Source: Neodiprion pinetum (lineage: Eukaryota > Arthropoda > Insecta > Hymenoptera > Diprionidae). Taken from it: a DNA stretch of 64,000 nucleotides. The stretch spans positions 37,789,077 to 37,853,076 of the forward strand of contig NC_060233.1 in the NCBI RefSeq assembly GCF_021155775.2, in the 5' to 3' direction. Shown in pieces: positions 50,201 through 64,000 of this stretch (positions are counted from its first letter, which is position 1; each line of letters starts with the position of its first letter). The translations under genes and the position numbers were made by a program. Under the pieces are notes generated by a model. That model searched no databases, was not told the origin of the DNA, and was given only the letters and a program-made list of their open reading frames with translations.

Positions 50201-53200
50201 AAAGGCTAGAAATTTATTCCCATCAAGCAACCAGAGCTTAAATTGATCACGTCACGAGCTCTCGGCCAGCGAGTTCCCGCATCCTCTCGGGGTGGAAAAA
50301 GATTTCACTATCAATGTATGTATACCCGTCCGGGGGTGCATAAACGAGATGCAAACCGAACGCAAAACGTGTATACACGATCGTCTGTCCAAGGGTACAA
50401 AAGTTGGAAGGTTACAATCGCGACGTTGCTCGTAAAATTCATACGCGGTGTGAAGCGTCGACAAAATAGGCGACTCTCTACCAGTCAGCGGCGATGTCTA
50501 CAACGAGAGTTGAGATCTTCTTCACGCGCCATTAACCCTTATCATAATTATCCGCCTCGACTCGGCATCGCCTTCCATCTTCTACGCTCGTCTTATTCGC
50601 CTCTTTTTGCTCCCTCGTTTCCACCGGGATGCACAAGCGTTACTGTTCTCGTGCCAAAGCTCAGCAGGCATGAGTTATATAATATATATACTTGTTGAGC
50701 TCGAGCTTCGCAGCTTCCCTCTCGGATTCTTACACGTTTCATCGTCTGTACCTATTATAATCGATGTCTGAGTGCAGACTTTCGGCATTAATCAAAGAAT
50801 GATCGTTACCACGGTGAGACACGGTTTGTCCAAGGATAGTTATCCTGCGGTTTAACTTTCACTGTTTTTTCTATGTCTCGCCGTCACTTGCGTCGCGTGT
50901 TGAGCACAGAACCTTTAGCGACGATGGAGAGATACCTGCTCGTCGCTAACGGAAGTGGGAGAATGTGGACCCAACATTTTAGCCGATCGTTGAGGGTCGA
51001 AGATGCGCTTTGCCGGGTTTTATTTGTTCATTCGCTTTCAGAAGCACATAACTTTGAGTGTGCATCGGAGTAAAAGTATTTCATGGGTTTTATACCATTT
51101 ACCCACCACACTGCAGGAATGTGAGTAACGTATGTATCGGCACTGGCAAGTTTATCGCTGTGGGAATCAAAATTGACACTGTAGTGCCAGACACAGCAGC
51201 AGCAACATAAAACTAACAAAAACTAACTGTGCCGGAAGGCAATTTCATTCGTAGCAAAGTTCGTAAAAAACTAAAATGTTAGCTCATCGTTAGATGACCG
51301 ACGTAATTCGTGGATAAAACCTTCGCAGAGACCGAGCTTTAATCACCATCGAGTAGCAGACCGACGTATCGATGCCGTTGGCTAGCACAATTACCCAGCA
51401 AACCCGTTCCCTGCCTCTTGGCTCCCTGCTTTTGTCGTCGCGTATACGTTTGCTGGTTAATGAACAGCGACGTTCGGGGGCGTGGTTGTGCGACAATCTT
51501 TGATCAAACGTTGATTCGCCATGCTTTGTTTTGACGCGCAACTGTTCATCCGTTCGTCTCTTCCCTCGTTCAAGCTTTTCAAGTAAAACCTCACCCCGCA
51601 CCCTCGGGCAATACAATGCCGAGCCTATTAGGCACCTGGCTTTTCCTTGTTGCTTGTACCCGTCACAACAGTTACCGGTTTGAGTCTTGTCCGAGGTGCG
51701 TAGCTGGCTTCATCCCGGGTCAAATGACTGACTTTCTAACGTCACCTCTTCTCGTCAGGAAGTACCTCGCATACCTCGTCAACCGACATGTCATTGACAA
51801 ATTTACTAATACCGGAATGGATTCCACCAACCAACGTGTCAACTTCGGCCACAAATGTACAAGGGTTGATGTGACTTTCTTGTAAGACAGTGCGACTTTT
51901 AATACTTCCTGGCTCCTACGCCCAGCTTTTGTATCGAGTATGGGAGTGTCGTTTACGACGTCTGTTACGTACATACCCAGTTACCGATACGGTTTCCATC
52001 ACAGCGCGATGATTTCTCATCTCATATTACGTACGGCGAACGGTTGAAAAAGCATCAGGTTATCGAGATATCTTCGAGAGACTCGTTTAGATATAACCAC
52101 TGGAGTATTTTTCTCGCTTGTCGGCTAAGAACGGGAAAATGGAAGTTGAGAAAAGAAGTATTCGCGACTTGTCGATATTCAGTTGGTATGCGCGAACGAC
52201 AACCTAAAAGGCTTAGGTACGTACGTCCCTCCGTTTCGATCGTCAATTTTTACGAGGATAGATAGGTAGGTACCTAAGTGGAGGAGGTACAACCCTGCAG
52301 CAGTAGCAGCAGCATCGCCTCCTCACCGGAGGCTCGCTCACGGTTTACCATCACGAGGGCGGTTATCGAAGAGACAGTTACTGGCCCCCAGAGATACCAA
52401 TATGCAAGGTACATCCCAACTTACGTCTCATTTCTTATCCTCAACTTACTGCCTCGTAACCAGGGTTCCCCTACACTCTTCTTCTCCATTCGATATTATC
52501 CTACCTACGCGTTTGTTCGTACAGGACATGGTTGTCCTGAGTGGCCGACGTCCAAGATGTTCTTGCATAGTTTCCTAGATGTTTTTTTCTTTTTTTTCAT
52601 GTCAAATCAATTTTTATACAAACTATTCAGACGAAAAAAAACCGAATACACCTGCAAACATTTTGAACAATTACCTAGCCTGCAAAAAACTCAGAACGAG
52701 GGTTTCTCCTGCAGTGGCATGCAAGAGTCTAATGAAATGTGCACTCGTGCTAACAAGGGCAAAGTTTCCATTCAACCAATTGAATAAAGTCATCCGAGGA
52801 TCGAGCTGGATTAAAAATGAAAGAGGGCGTAGAATAAAGGTTGAGCGTTTACAAGTGTTAATCCGTTTGACGTAAAACTTGCGTAATTTACGAATAGGTA
52901 TGTGGGTATGTGTAGGTGCGGTTAGCAGAAAGTAAGTCCTGAGTAATGAAAGAATCGTTCGTCTGTAGCTGTACGAGGCGAATGGGTACTTGACCGTCTT
53001 CGGAGCTAAATTTAAAGACCACAGTAGCGCGTTCATGAAGATCTCGTCAAACTGTCTCAGTCCAAAGAAGATAAAGGTATATCCTATGTATACATCGACT
53101 AATTCGCAGCGTTTTCAAGGTATCTCCTTAAAGCCTAGTAGTGATGCATATACACCGGTATAGAGCTATACATATACAGACTGAAGTTTAATTCTCATGA

Positions 53201-56200
53201 GATCCCCCGAGAATTTTGCAATTACGGAATTGCCTGGCCACCACGTGGAGTGCGTATAATGATAACATGCTCAGACCTATAACGTGTAACGCTGTTACGT
53301 AGGAATACGTTATAATACATTAAGGCAAATTCAACTAGTCGAACAATTTCATTAATACCGAGGAGCTTCTGCTGCATAGGTGGGTAGATTAGCCTCCGCA
53401 AGTATATATACCGGAGATGCAGGCTGTCTGCCTTGTTGCAGATGCGGGTGTATATAGATATATCTTATACACTTTCCTGAAGCTATAATAATTCGCGGAT
53501 GTTGTTGTTGCGGGGGTGAGCCTGCAGCTTGGAACCGGATAGCTACGTGTTGTGTAATAACCATCGTAAACAGCGTCGTGCACACGTCGCTGTGCAATTA
53601 TCGCGTAACTCCGGAAGGCGATAACGGTCAGTTGAATTACTGGTAATTATTGTCAGGCACCTGAGGTTCCGCTCGTCTTTCGGTGTGCGCTATACCGTTG
53701 TGAGTAAAGCCAAGGAATTCGGGAGGATCCAATTTTAAACCCATTCTACGCCGTTGGTTCTCCTTCACTCCGAGTTACCCTTAGGGTCCCCTAATACAGA
53801 AGCCCTCCTTGCTCCCTGATTGGCATCGAATTTCAATTTGAATGTGAATTTGTCAGCGTCGAGATGGGTCTCGAGTTTTTTCCCCCATTCTTTCCTTCCG
53901 CGCCCCTTTTTCTTTTTTTAGCAAACGGTGACGTAGTCATTGACTGTCGTTTTATTGAGGGTCTCGATTCGCGCCGAGGTATAAGGTAGGGTATACCTAC
54001 CTATAACCGTGGGAGGAAGGTAAAGTGTAAAATGTAACGCGACTCGCCGGCAAAAGGAGGGAATTTTATCCGAATGATGAAATTAAAATGGAGATAATGT
54101 CGAGAGTAATATCCAACGATGAGACCCGGCTCTAATTACGTTATCCACTTTTCCTTTCCTGGAGTTCAATTCGATAAATGAGACGGGGCAAATGGACGCC
54201 CTGCAGAGCCGGATCGGATCCGAATGGCTATGGTAGGCTACTCGGCTAATGAAAACATGGGTTAGGATGAGAGACGGGGAATATTCATTAAGTCGCGCGT
54301 GGTATCTTTGCTCAAAATTCTTCTCGGACATTCCATTGATTATCACTTAATATTCGATCGTTCAATTCCGCAACAAAAGAAAATAAGCCAAATTCATGCT
54401 CGTGATACTTTTCGAACTAAAGTTGCATTCGTTGCGTTTGGAGGAGGATTTTGTAAACGAATAGAATGCAATTACATGTGCGGAGGGCTCGGCGGACGAG
54501 AGGTTCGTGCGTTTGAAGTAAAAAAATAACCATAATAATGAAAATTGAAACGCAAGTCATCTCAGGAACATTGCAAAAAAATTAAAGGTCACGTTGTCCG
54601 ACGCAGCGAGAATCAGAACTAAGGAAATAAATGGAAAAAATGAATCCAGAATGGTCTTGCTTCATCAAACGAAAATAAGTTCAAGACAGTATCAAAGGAA
54701 GGATATTTGGCCCAAAGGGACGAACTCCCACCCCCTCCGCCCGACCCACAAAACTGAACAATCCCGAAGCGCTGTGAGGAAGAAAGTGAATTAACCAAAG
54801 CAAGATTAACCCTGTATAATTTCATGAGCATACACGCGCTCTTTTGTATCCCCCGCAAACGATGGGACAAAAATTTCAGGATTTTGGCATTATGTAATTT
54901 AAAACACGATTAAAAGCTCAGCTTGATAAGCGAAAAATTACATCAAACTTTTTCATTCGCTTCTCTTGCCTTCAGATATATACATATACATGTATATATA
55001 TGCAAGATACGTACATGTATATTTTTACACCGTATAAGTGTATACAACTGTGACTCAGGATCGAAGTTGCACTTTGAGCCGCAACCATTTTAACAATTTA
55101 ATCCCACCCGCACGTAGAGAAAAAGCGTGCTAATTTTCGGCAAGTCACTGACAAATCGAGGCGAGGCTGGACGGTTTGCTACTTTATTCTTGTAAAGCAT
55201 TCTGTCGGTTTGTCCCCCGCGTCTGCAGCAAGTTCGAAGAAAAACCAAGAGTCGCAGGAGTTACAGTTGCTGAGAGAAGGTAATACCAAAGGTAAGTTTA
55301 ATACTGTCCGTCATTTGTCTATGGAAATTAGATAATTTATTGGATGAATTTTACCTCGACTTCGCGCAAAATTTTTTCTCCCACTTCGTATGATTCTTTC
55401 GAGTAGATTAATTAGTTGGTGCAAATATTACGGAATTTATGAAAAGGAACAGAAGCTATATTTATCGAAACACTTTTCAACTTATATGTATTATATGTAT
55501 AATATCTTTCCGATCAGACACTTTTCCGCTGTAACGCAAGGTCGTCAAAAAGTTTCTGAAGAAGAAACGGTCAACATAAATAATGTAAGATCGTTCGATC
55601 ATGCTTTATCAGTTCGACGACAGGAACCGAAGACTCCGTAAGATCGGTTCGATACGCCTAGTAGTGTTTGGCTTATGCCCTGGCGTGTCGTGTCCTAGAA
55701 AAATGAGCTCAGATGCCTAAAAGTTTTCCGAAAACGTACTCGCGGCAATCGAGGAACGCAGCAACGTCAGACAACTGCTTCCAACTAATACAGAGTATGT
55801 GCAAAACTGGTATGAAATTCAATGCGCTACCTGAAATATTTTTTTTGAGAGATAAACAAAGGACTTTTGCATCACTGCTTAGCAAGACCCGTCGCATGAA
55901 CAAGTAGAACGTTCGCCTAAACGGACAAAATATTCAGTTTCGTTATTCTACGTCGAAAGTTTCTACATCGGACCACGAACGAAGCGGAAAACTAAATCTG
56001 TCGAATTCTGACGTGTAGTCAATACTAACGAATCAATTTGTCTCGCAGCTTTGCTCGAGCAGCAGCATCAACGATATTGCATCTACCCCGCGAAACAACG
56101 TTATGGGAATGGATCTGGACATCCATCATACCAGCTATCATAGGTATATTCGACAAACCGAATCAAACGAGAATCTGATGGGGACAATTATACCCAACAC

Positions 56201-59200
56201 TTTTATCCGTCGCTATTTTATGTTTTCGAAAATTTTCGCTATGGGTTTGAAGCGCTTTTTCCCCCCAAGTTGTTTTAATATACTTGTATTCTTCTCAAGC
56301 CTGTCCGTGATCGATCATCAGTTTGAATTCCGTCATCACCCCTGGCATTAATTCCTGTGACGGATAAAAGGGCGTACGAAATAAAAGGTCCAAGTTAAGG
56401 GCCTAAAGTACACAAAGGGTTGTCGTAGCCCACCCTTCGTTGACCCCGAAAATTAACCACCTGTTGTAAGTCGCAAGGCTGAAAACTCGAGGATACTCGT
56501 AACATTTTCAAGTATCGGCTTGTTCAACCCAATCTACCTCGTGCCCTTCGAGTTTCGACAACCCCTCAGGTTTCCTGACTCTTAAAGGGCGCATATATAT
56601 ATATATAACATAGAAACCCTTGCAAAGCAGGTATAGATGCAGCGTGTTGGATTCAAACAATAGTGATCTCCGTGCGGAGAGGAAGCGATAAATGAAAGTA
56701 GGAAAAGAAAGTACAGTTTTTTTATTTACTTTTTCCCACCCCCGCAGGATATAAACGAGAACCGAGAAGAGTATAAAAGTCCGCCTCGCGGAGGACACTG
56801 CGATACATCATCGATGGCACGGGTTTATCAGAAATTCAAGGAAAATTGTTCCCCTCCGTAAAAGATGTCAGAGTTCCTTTTACGCTCGCCTACACAAGCC
56901 TGATGTACGTAGGACACATTCGCCTACGCACGGCTCTGTATACTATATACCACACGCATACACGTTTCGAGTAGATAAAAATTAAATATGAATTTCTCTG
57001 GGGCTGATATGGGAACTAGGGGTATCCTCCGCCCGTCGCACCTCAATATACAGGCAAGCAGTGAAAAGTGAAAACCATCGGACGTACATATGGACCGTAG
57101 GTACGAAATGGGTACGCGTAAGACAGGCTCTTACACATCCTCAAGCCTCAAACGAACCAGAGATATATAGGAGGAAACAGAGGAACGACGTGTGGAGAGA
57201 GAGCAGGAGATGAGATGCAATCGTCCTCTTTTCCCACCACGGTCACCGCCATCGAAGAACGAATCAGGGTAGGTATAGAAGGTCCAACCTACGCTGCGGG
57301 AGAGAAGGACGAAGAGGAGACGAACGAAAGGGCGAACTCGTCTCTTTCAAAGTGTGAACGCGGCGCGCCAGGAATTCTCATATCGTTCAGACTCCCCCCT
57401 CGCACCCTCGGTACCCACCCCAGGGACCCAACCCACCCACTGTCACTATAAATCCTCCAATAATTTCTTGCAGCCCTCGATATATGGGCTCTCTTATTCC
57501 CTTCACTTTATACCAACCGAATACTCGTTCCTGCACGCCTTCCTCTTCTCTCCCCAACGCGACGTGTCAATGTTTACAAAATGGAAAGCCACTGTTGTTG
57601 CACTTGTAAGTATCAAATGCAAGGAGCGAACCGTTTCGAAGAGTTTGATGAAAATGAACTGTCGATATATGAAATGATTCGCGTGTCACTGATATGTATG
57701 TCATGTGTGTAAAGAAGCAACTGTTTCTGTACTTGCCACAAGCTCACTGTTTTACGTACAAGAAGCAGAATCGTACACTCCGCTTTCAGATTTTCGAAGA
57801 CAAAGTGATAGGTATTACGCATCACGCGAGAATCCCATCTCGGTATAGCATAAACGAAACTAGGAATAAAAAAAAAAACGGAGGGAGGGAAAAGAGGATA
57901 AAACTAAAAGCAGGCGGTTGGACTATTCAGTTCCAACATGAGTGTTGAGACTAAAAGGCAGTCCTAATCCGGCAATCAGCTTACTAAATCCTTTCTAAGT
58001 ACTGGCTCGTTCCGATCACTTCTAGACCCGAGAGTCGCCGAACCGCAAGCCAAATCCTGCCAGGCACTTGGCTCGAAACCCGAACGCTACGGTACAACTT
58101 CAAGGATCTTTACGACGCGAGTTTACGACAGGCAACGTCCACTCGTCCATCCTGATGATCGCGTGCTTATTAAAGTCGCCCATTATTGCTGAATGCGTAG
58201 GGGAAGTTTTCGTTCGCAATGTAAAATTTTCCGCAACTTTTGCAAGAGAGGATGTTGAAGAAAAATTCGATAATTTCGAACGATTCAAGACGGAGTATCA
58301 GCAAAGACGACAGTTTTGACTAACTACAATATACGTCTGGAAAAATTGTTCACCTTGAGATGGACTGAGTCGGTCAAATATTATTCGGGCTTTGGACCAA
58401 ATTTTCTTCCGACGTGTTCAGATTGCAAATCATTTGAATGATTTAAGCTGCGCACCGTATGAGTATTTGGCACACGTATTTCGCAACGGCGTATGATAAG
58501 GATCACGAGGCCAACCCTATCCGTTTCTACGAGAAATTGCCGTGCACCTGAAATCCAATACTGGTCGAATCCGAGTTGCCCAGATGCGCCGAATTTCACC
58601 GCAGTAAAAAATGTGCGATAAAGGATGGCGCAGTATATTCGTTGGAAATATCGTGCTCAATAATTTATTTTAAACAAGTTTCTTTCTACCCCAGCACGTC
58701 CGCGTGATACGTAGGTATGTATCTATTACAGATACCGAGATACCGCTGACGAGTTTTCCAACTTTCGAAATAGCGAAGTATAGATACACGAGTCTCGAAA
58801 AAGTGGTGCGAACGAAATTTTTTTTTGCTGGACCTTCGTTTTTTACGATAGGATTCCAGCGACGATCCAATATTCCCACAAATTCGAAAGATTTTCCGTC
58901 GGACGATGAAGAGTAAAGAGCAGAGTTTTTCACGCCGACAAAAAAAGCATAAGATCGATATTTGAGGTATCGGATGTTGCTTCTGTTGAAAAAAAAACAA
59001 ACTTCGGCTCAACCTTTTCCAATTCTTTTTCTCACAACTTCTGCGTGGCAATTGTGACGCCAATCGTGGAATCAATCAATCACACGATTGATCGTGGATA
59101 TTTTCAAACCCGGTAACTCAAATTTACTTATGAATAGAACCGTCTACAGGACCTCGGGGGCCAAAATTTTCCCAGAGTGTCCGTCTATGTTGCCGAGGCT

Positions 59201-62200
59201 CCACCCGAGTCGACTTTTCGGTTCTGCGAGTGGAAGTACAAAGCCAAAGAGACCGCAATCCCGCGGTGACCAAGGAGAAACGCGACGACCCGTCTGCAGG
59301 GGTGGTCGATCAACAGAACCGGGTATATTTGTACGCCTGAATTGCAGAGGAAGAGTCAAGCAGAACCGAGAAATTTTTCGAAAAATGCCTCATGATCGCC
59401 ACATTTTTTCGTGCCTCCTTGTCGCGAAACGTTACGGGTCAAGGCAACTCCAACAGCGTCAAACGGAAGTGAGAGGAAAATAGAAAGGCTGCGAGAGAGC
59501 GGATGCCATGGGACGTAGTGACCAACGGTCGACGTTCGCCTCGTTCCCCGTATGTGAAACTCGGGGTTGAACTACACCGCTACCCTTTCATCGGCCCATG
59601 ACGCCCCGTGGCGAGACGGCAACTTTCTCCGGGACAACACAGCGCCGCGTGCTCTCTGACGGAAGGAAATATTCAGTTTTGTTAAAGGTGACCGAGCGTA
59701 CGAAAGTGGTTCATTCTATAAGCCCGCGGTGAGTGGGGCTCGATTCAAATTGACAATCTTGCATAAGGAAACAGAGAGAGATAGAGAGAAGGGCAGCAAG
59801 AAAAAAAAAGGAGGAAACAACGGAAGAGGGTGGAAAAGAAGTAACGGAAAAGAGGCGGAGAGAAAAAAATCTGTGCCTACCACTTTTTTTCGAAGCAATT
59901 TAAGGAGTTTCATTTGAATTTCAGTAGCGGATAAAGCGACGAGAGCGAGCAATGCCCGCCACGTTAGCCGAAAGCCAACCGTTAACCATGGAGCCGCGAG
60001 CAAACGACCTGGCTTAAGATCAATTTCCCTTTCTAATGACTGCATTAATTTTTCAACCAAGGCTAAGGGCTTGTAGGGTCCACAAGGGTGAGGGACGCCT
60101 CGAGTCTCGACTCTGCCTTGCTTCCTTTAATTTCCACTCTCCCTTGCACATCCGGCTGAATAACCGGAATCGCGATATCGATGTACGTACGTACCTTCGG
60201 GATCTGCAAATATTACAGGTACTCCATACACGAAAAGGAATATCGTGCGCGTATCGTGCGAACCTTCCCAACGTTACAACCCGCCTCTGAGTTATCCTTA
60301 TCTACCTAACAAAAAGCTGCAGGAAAATTTGCCTGTCCTAGGCGATTTGCCCCTCGAAGAGCTCGGGTGAAATTAATTGCGAAATATCCTATACCTACTG
60401 CGGAAGATATCGCCGGACCGTATCTAATTTCCAGGTTAGCGCCATAACCCAGCTCGGTGGTCGCCGGCCGAGCCCATCGGCAGGGACGAAACCGAGGCGA
60501 ATGATTACTCGCAGCTCGTAAACCAACACCTGCAATATCCTTCGGAAGCTCCCCGTGAACCCGACAATTCCGTTGCGCCAAACAGCCACTTACATGCGAT
60601 ATCCACCCTCGCCGCTCCGATTCGGCAGCATCAATCAACTCCCCCCAGAGCGGATCAATTAACGTTGAGCTAACTCGACTGGACCCGATTATTATCATCC
60701 GAGGGAGGCAAATATCACGAGTGTAGGCTTGCGGACTTTGCCCTCGCCGAATTCGAGACCAACGCTCGGCCACGATAAACTTTCCTCCTTTTTTACGCCA
60801 TGGCGCCGTGTAAAAGCACTTACCTACCAAAGGTCTGACGGTGCGGAGGAATTCTCACGTCCAAGTGGAGAATAAATACAAATTAACGAATAACTGATCG
60901 GACTCACGTTAACCCCCTTCGTTTCCCCATTGTTGCCACCTAAAGTGTGCCTACTGAGGTTTTAAGAGTTTCTGCTTAAAAATTCTCAGGGTTACAAGTA
61001 TACTCGTTTCAAGTATTTACGTAAGCTGAGTTCGTTGAATTATAGGGCGTAAAATACAGTTTCATATAAGTGAATGATTAAAGTCCAAGTTCTACGCATA
61101 TGATAAGTCCAATGTGTAGTACAGTTCATAGAATTAAATGATTTCAAGATTTAAATTGTCACGTTTTTGCTAATTATTTGAAACAAGTGTGGCTAGTCCG
61201 GTCGTTCCTGATCGACTGAAGCGTCTCCCGAAGGAAAGACGTCTCTTTTCGGAATTCAAGGGGAAGCAGCTTTCTCCCTTTTCCGTGAAATCGAGTCGAG
61301 CTGCACATCGTCAAGTGCCAATGCGGCTTTCACGTCATGTGCAGACCCAGTAAAACACTTAAAATACTGTCCTTAAAATGCTAGCCTCGCGTCTACGGGG
61401 CATTTGCCTCGTTTTTGTCATCGTCAAGCTCGACTCCCACTAAACAACTCAATGCCTCGTATCGCAAGACGTTCGTAGCTTAATCTTTATACCACATGAC
61501 CCGTTGCAGTTCTAAACACTTATCACTTGTAGCGCACTAGAGTCGATTCGAAATTGAAAGAGTAGAAAACTCATTAGTTGCAGCAAGGCGCGTGCGCCTA
61601 TAAGAGTACCGGAAGTTCGTTTGAGGCGGGTGGCGGTGAAAGGGGGTGAAAAGGTAGTGTGTCGTCGTGTCTTTGAATAATGAACCGCCCCCGGCGCTGT
61701 ACGGGATGGGCGCTTAATCCGGGACCAGGACACAGCGGGACGTTCCGAGGAGGAAAACGTAGCGCTGGCTGGCTGCGTCTAGCCGCCAAGGGCAAGGATC
61801 TTGCCGGCTGGTGCACCGAAACTCGTCCAGTTCACCGAGTTCCGCTGCTCCTCGGGACCCTCGAGGCTCCAGCCACCAGTGAATTTTTTATCCTTCGCGG
61901 TATGAGCGTGAATGTTTGATAAGCGCGGAAATTGTGCGGATTTTATACCGCCGCGTTGTACGTAGATAAAGGAGGAGGGAGAGCAAGAAGCCTGCTTTGT
62001 GAACTGATCAACAAGTACAACGAGTGTGCGTCACTCACGTCGCTCCTCGTCCCTCGTTCTTACCCGAAGACCGAAGCGCCAATCCATGAAGGGTGAGATC
62101 AAAGGGGTTCGAAATATCGTTAGTGGGCTTACGTATAACTGAGCAAAGAGATTCGAGCTCGCGTTGCTCGCTCCGCAGGCTTATCGTTAGGCTCAAGAAC

Positions 62201-64000
62201 CTGTTAGACTCTTGATGGTATTACACGACACGATTCTCCGAGTGTATTTTCTTTTCCTCCGCATTTTACTTTGCAATTTTGTCACGGCTCGGTTTATTCG
62301 CATTCCTTCGGTATTTTTCAAAACAGACGTTCCCCGATTCGCGGCACCAAACTCACATCACCAAAGTTTACGGCAATACACGCGGCGCGGCGTGTAAAAA
62401 ATAAAACAACGGTAAAACCATGCGACGAGATTTGCACCGCGGGTTAACTCCGAGCCGAAACATATCTGCATGAGTAACGTAATACGTAGGTCCAGTTCTT
62501 GTCCGACCGAAACCCGGAATGAACGGAGATCTCGGTTACGATGGGTGAACCCAAAGGTACCAATTCGTATTCGCAAACTGTAACCAGACCGTGACACTTG
62601 AACGTGCGTGAAAATCAAAGTATCATATTTTCACGTGTTACGAATTACGTGACGTACCTGTGAAACATTCGCCATGTAACAATCTCATACTTTGTTATGC
62701 ATCTCACATTGCAATCGAACTTTTTTTTTCCTCCCTCCTTCGGTGCTGCAAAACATACGTCATAAATATGATCTTGGATTGAAATTCGGAAATTGGTATA
62801 GCGTAATTATAGGAATAAGAGAAAACTGCAACTTCGACTGCAGGTCTTTTACAACCATAGAAGAATCGATTTTCAAATTGAAGTATGTAGGATTATTTTC
62901 TGGAATTTTTCCACGAGCAATATAACATAGGGTATAAATTTTATCCTTTGACATTTTTTATATGGTAAACAATTGTAGAGAGTGGAAATTCGACCTTTTC
63001 GCGAAAAGTTAAGAAATATCGATCGGTAGAATGTACTCTCAGTTTCTGAAAACATGTACCCTGAATTGCGTAAATTCTAAGGTATTCGCCCTGTGATAAA
63101 TTACCCATGGAACATTTCCAGAAGAAAACCCGAGAGTTCTGAACTTCTTCCATCTGCCAGATTGCGAAAAGTTAATACAAATTGATAGTTTCATAATTTA
63201 CGCGCTTCCTGTCTGTCAAACTTTGTGAAAAAATACCTCGCTTCCAACTTTTCAATTGGCATATAACAGATACATAATGCATATCATTTCCAGCTTATGA
63301 TTAAAGTGAAATCAGTATTTGATAATAACTCCAGCAAACTCCGTGATGTTGTGATCACGCAAATCGAACTTCTGTCCATCGCTCAAAGTGAAGATGACAA
63401 TAATTTGTAATTATCGATTTCCTCGAGATAATGCTGTTTTGTATACGCGTTGTACTTTACGTTGACGAGAATTATCGCCAAGTTATAAACTTTCCCATGA
63501 TTTACGATCATGTTCAAAGTTTATACTCGGCTCGTGTCGGAAACATGGCTTTTTTTCGAATCGAAACCCGGAATCGATGGGAAACTAGAGAGGATCATGG
63601 GCGTCATTCACCCTCGCGTGTTTCGAATCAGGTTGTAATGAAAACGTCAGAGCATCGCTAGTCGGAGGGTAATTCGGCCTTTCACTTTAATGAGTTTTGT
63701 TCTGCACCATCATATATAAACCGCGAAGCAGCGTGCCGACTGACATCTGCATTGCGGAACAAAACGACCGAAGAGTTTAAAACGATGATGGAAAATTGTA
63801 AAGGCCGCAGTTAGCAGCAGCAAATTTTTTCGATCTGCGCGTAGCCGCGAATTATGAGCGTCGTAACCCGTTATAATTTCACTCTACCACCGAATAACGA
63901 TGATTAATTGCAAGGCAATTTATGAATACGTATCACGTATCATAACGATTCAACGTTATGCCCAAAGCAACTCGGCAGATAACGTTTCTCTATAGTCTAT
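47210..64000. other. Gene-poor stretch without recognisable coding sequence
   Basis: I scanned both strands and found no domain, no run of phase-matched exons and no transposon protein. The longest frames (50243-50698 +, 52278-52787 +, 60306-60830 -) are not protein-like to my reading. Recognisable items are an AT dinucleotide repeat (47928-47953), an isolated splice-flanked 51-bp segment on the - strand (48886-48936) and a TATA-like element at 63713-63720. The last may mark a promoter running out of the window. Confidence 0.5.
47928..47953. repeat. (AT)n microsatellite, 13 units
   Basis: Perfect AT dinucleotide run. Confidence 0.9.

Noticed and set aside
50873..51073. Frame starting MSRRHLRR, superficially like the BCL11 start MSRRKQ
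   Set aside because: Only the first four residues match, it lies 3' of the gene, and the following residues are unlike the family.
52278..52787. 169-codon + strand frame
   Set aside because: Begins in a CAG-type repeat and crosses a T-rich tract; composition follows the DNA, with no domain.
60306..60830. Longest - strand frame in the right half (174 codons)
   Set aside because: No recognisable domain, arbitrary composition, no supporting splice sites; lies in GC-richer DNA where chance frames run long.

Overview
This 64-kb window looks like insect nuclear DNA, probably from a holometabolous insect. A hymenopteran such as a sawfly is possible, but that is only an impression from the CpG-rich, gene-poor, microsatellite-studded texture. 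Genes are split by GT-AG introns. There are no operons, no tRNA or rRNA genes that I can support, no CRISPR array, and no transposase or reverse-transcriptase coding sequence.

One gene is solid. Five + strand exons between 20,191 and 32,946 join in perfectly matching phases into the 3' part of a BCL11-family zinc-finger transcription factor gene (vertebrate BCL11A/BCL11B, Drosophila CG9650/chronophage). They encode a basic Pro/Gln-rich segment, the family's N-terminal CCHC finger, a C2H2 finger with the SAW...HAQ signature, a Ser/Pro-rich linker, an acidic segment and a short Ser-rich tail with a stop codon. The start codon and the usual MSRRKQ-type first exon are not here, so the gene begins upstream of base 1. 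All or much of 1-20,190 is therefore probably its intron. The paired middle fingers and the triple C-terminal fingers of the family were also not found, so this may be a short isoform. The AT-rich stretch from 32,947 to about 35,110 reads as its 3' UTR, with several AATAAA signals and four Pumilio-type motifs.

The best candidate for something undescribed is on the - strand at 46,660-47,130. A TATA box is followed by an ATG opening a strong secretion signal, a GT donor, a 336-bp intron, and a short terminal exon encoding a Pro/Gly-rich tail ending in GWYEY. The spliced product would be 44 residues. Third positions of the Pro and Gly codons vary freely in the chosen frame, as expected of real coding DNA.

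The rest is non-coding as far as I can see: 1-20.2 kb (probable intron or upstream DNA), the BCL11 introns, 35.1-46.0 kb, and 47.2-64.0 kb. These hold simple repeats, short inverted repeats and palindromes, and isolated splice-like sites. The long ORFs there lack recognisable domains. A neural transcription-factor gene surrounded by long non-coding DNA is a common arrangement, and parts of these flanks may be regulatory, but that is inference.
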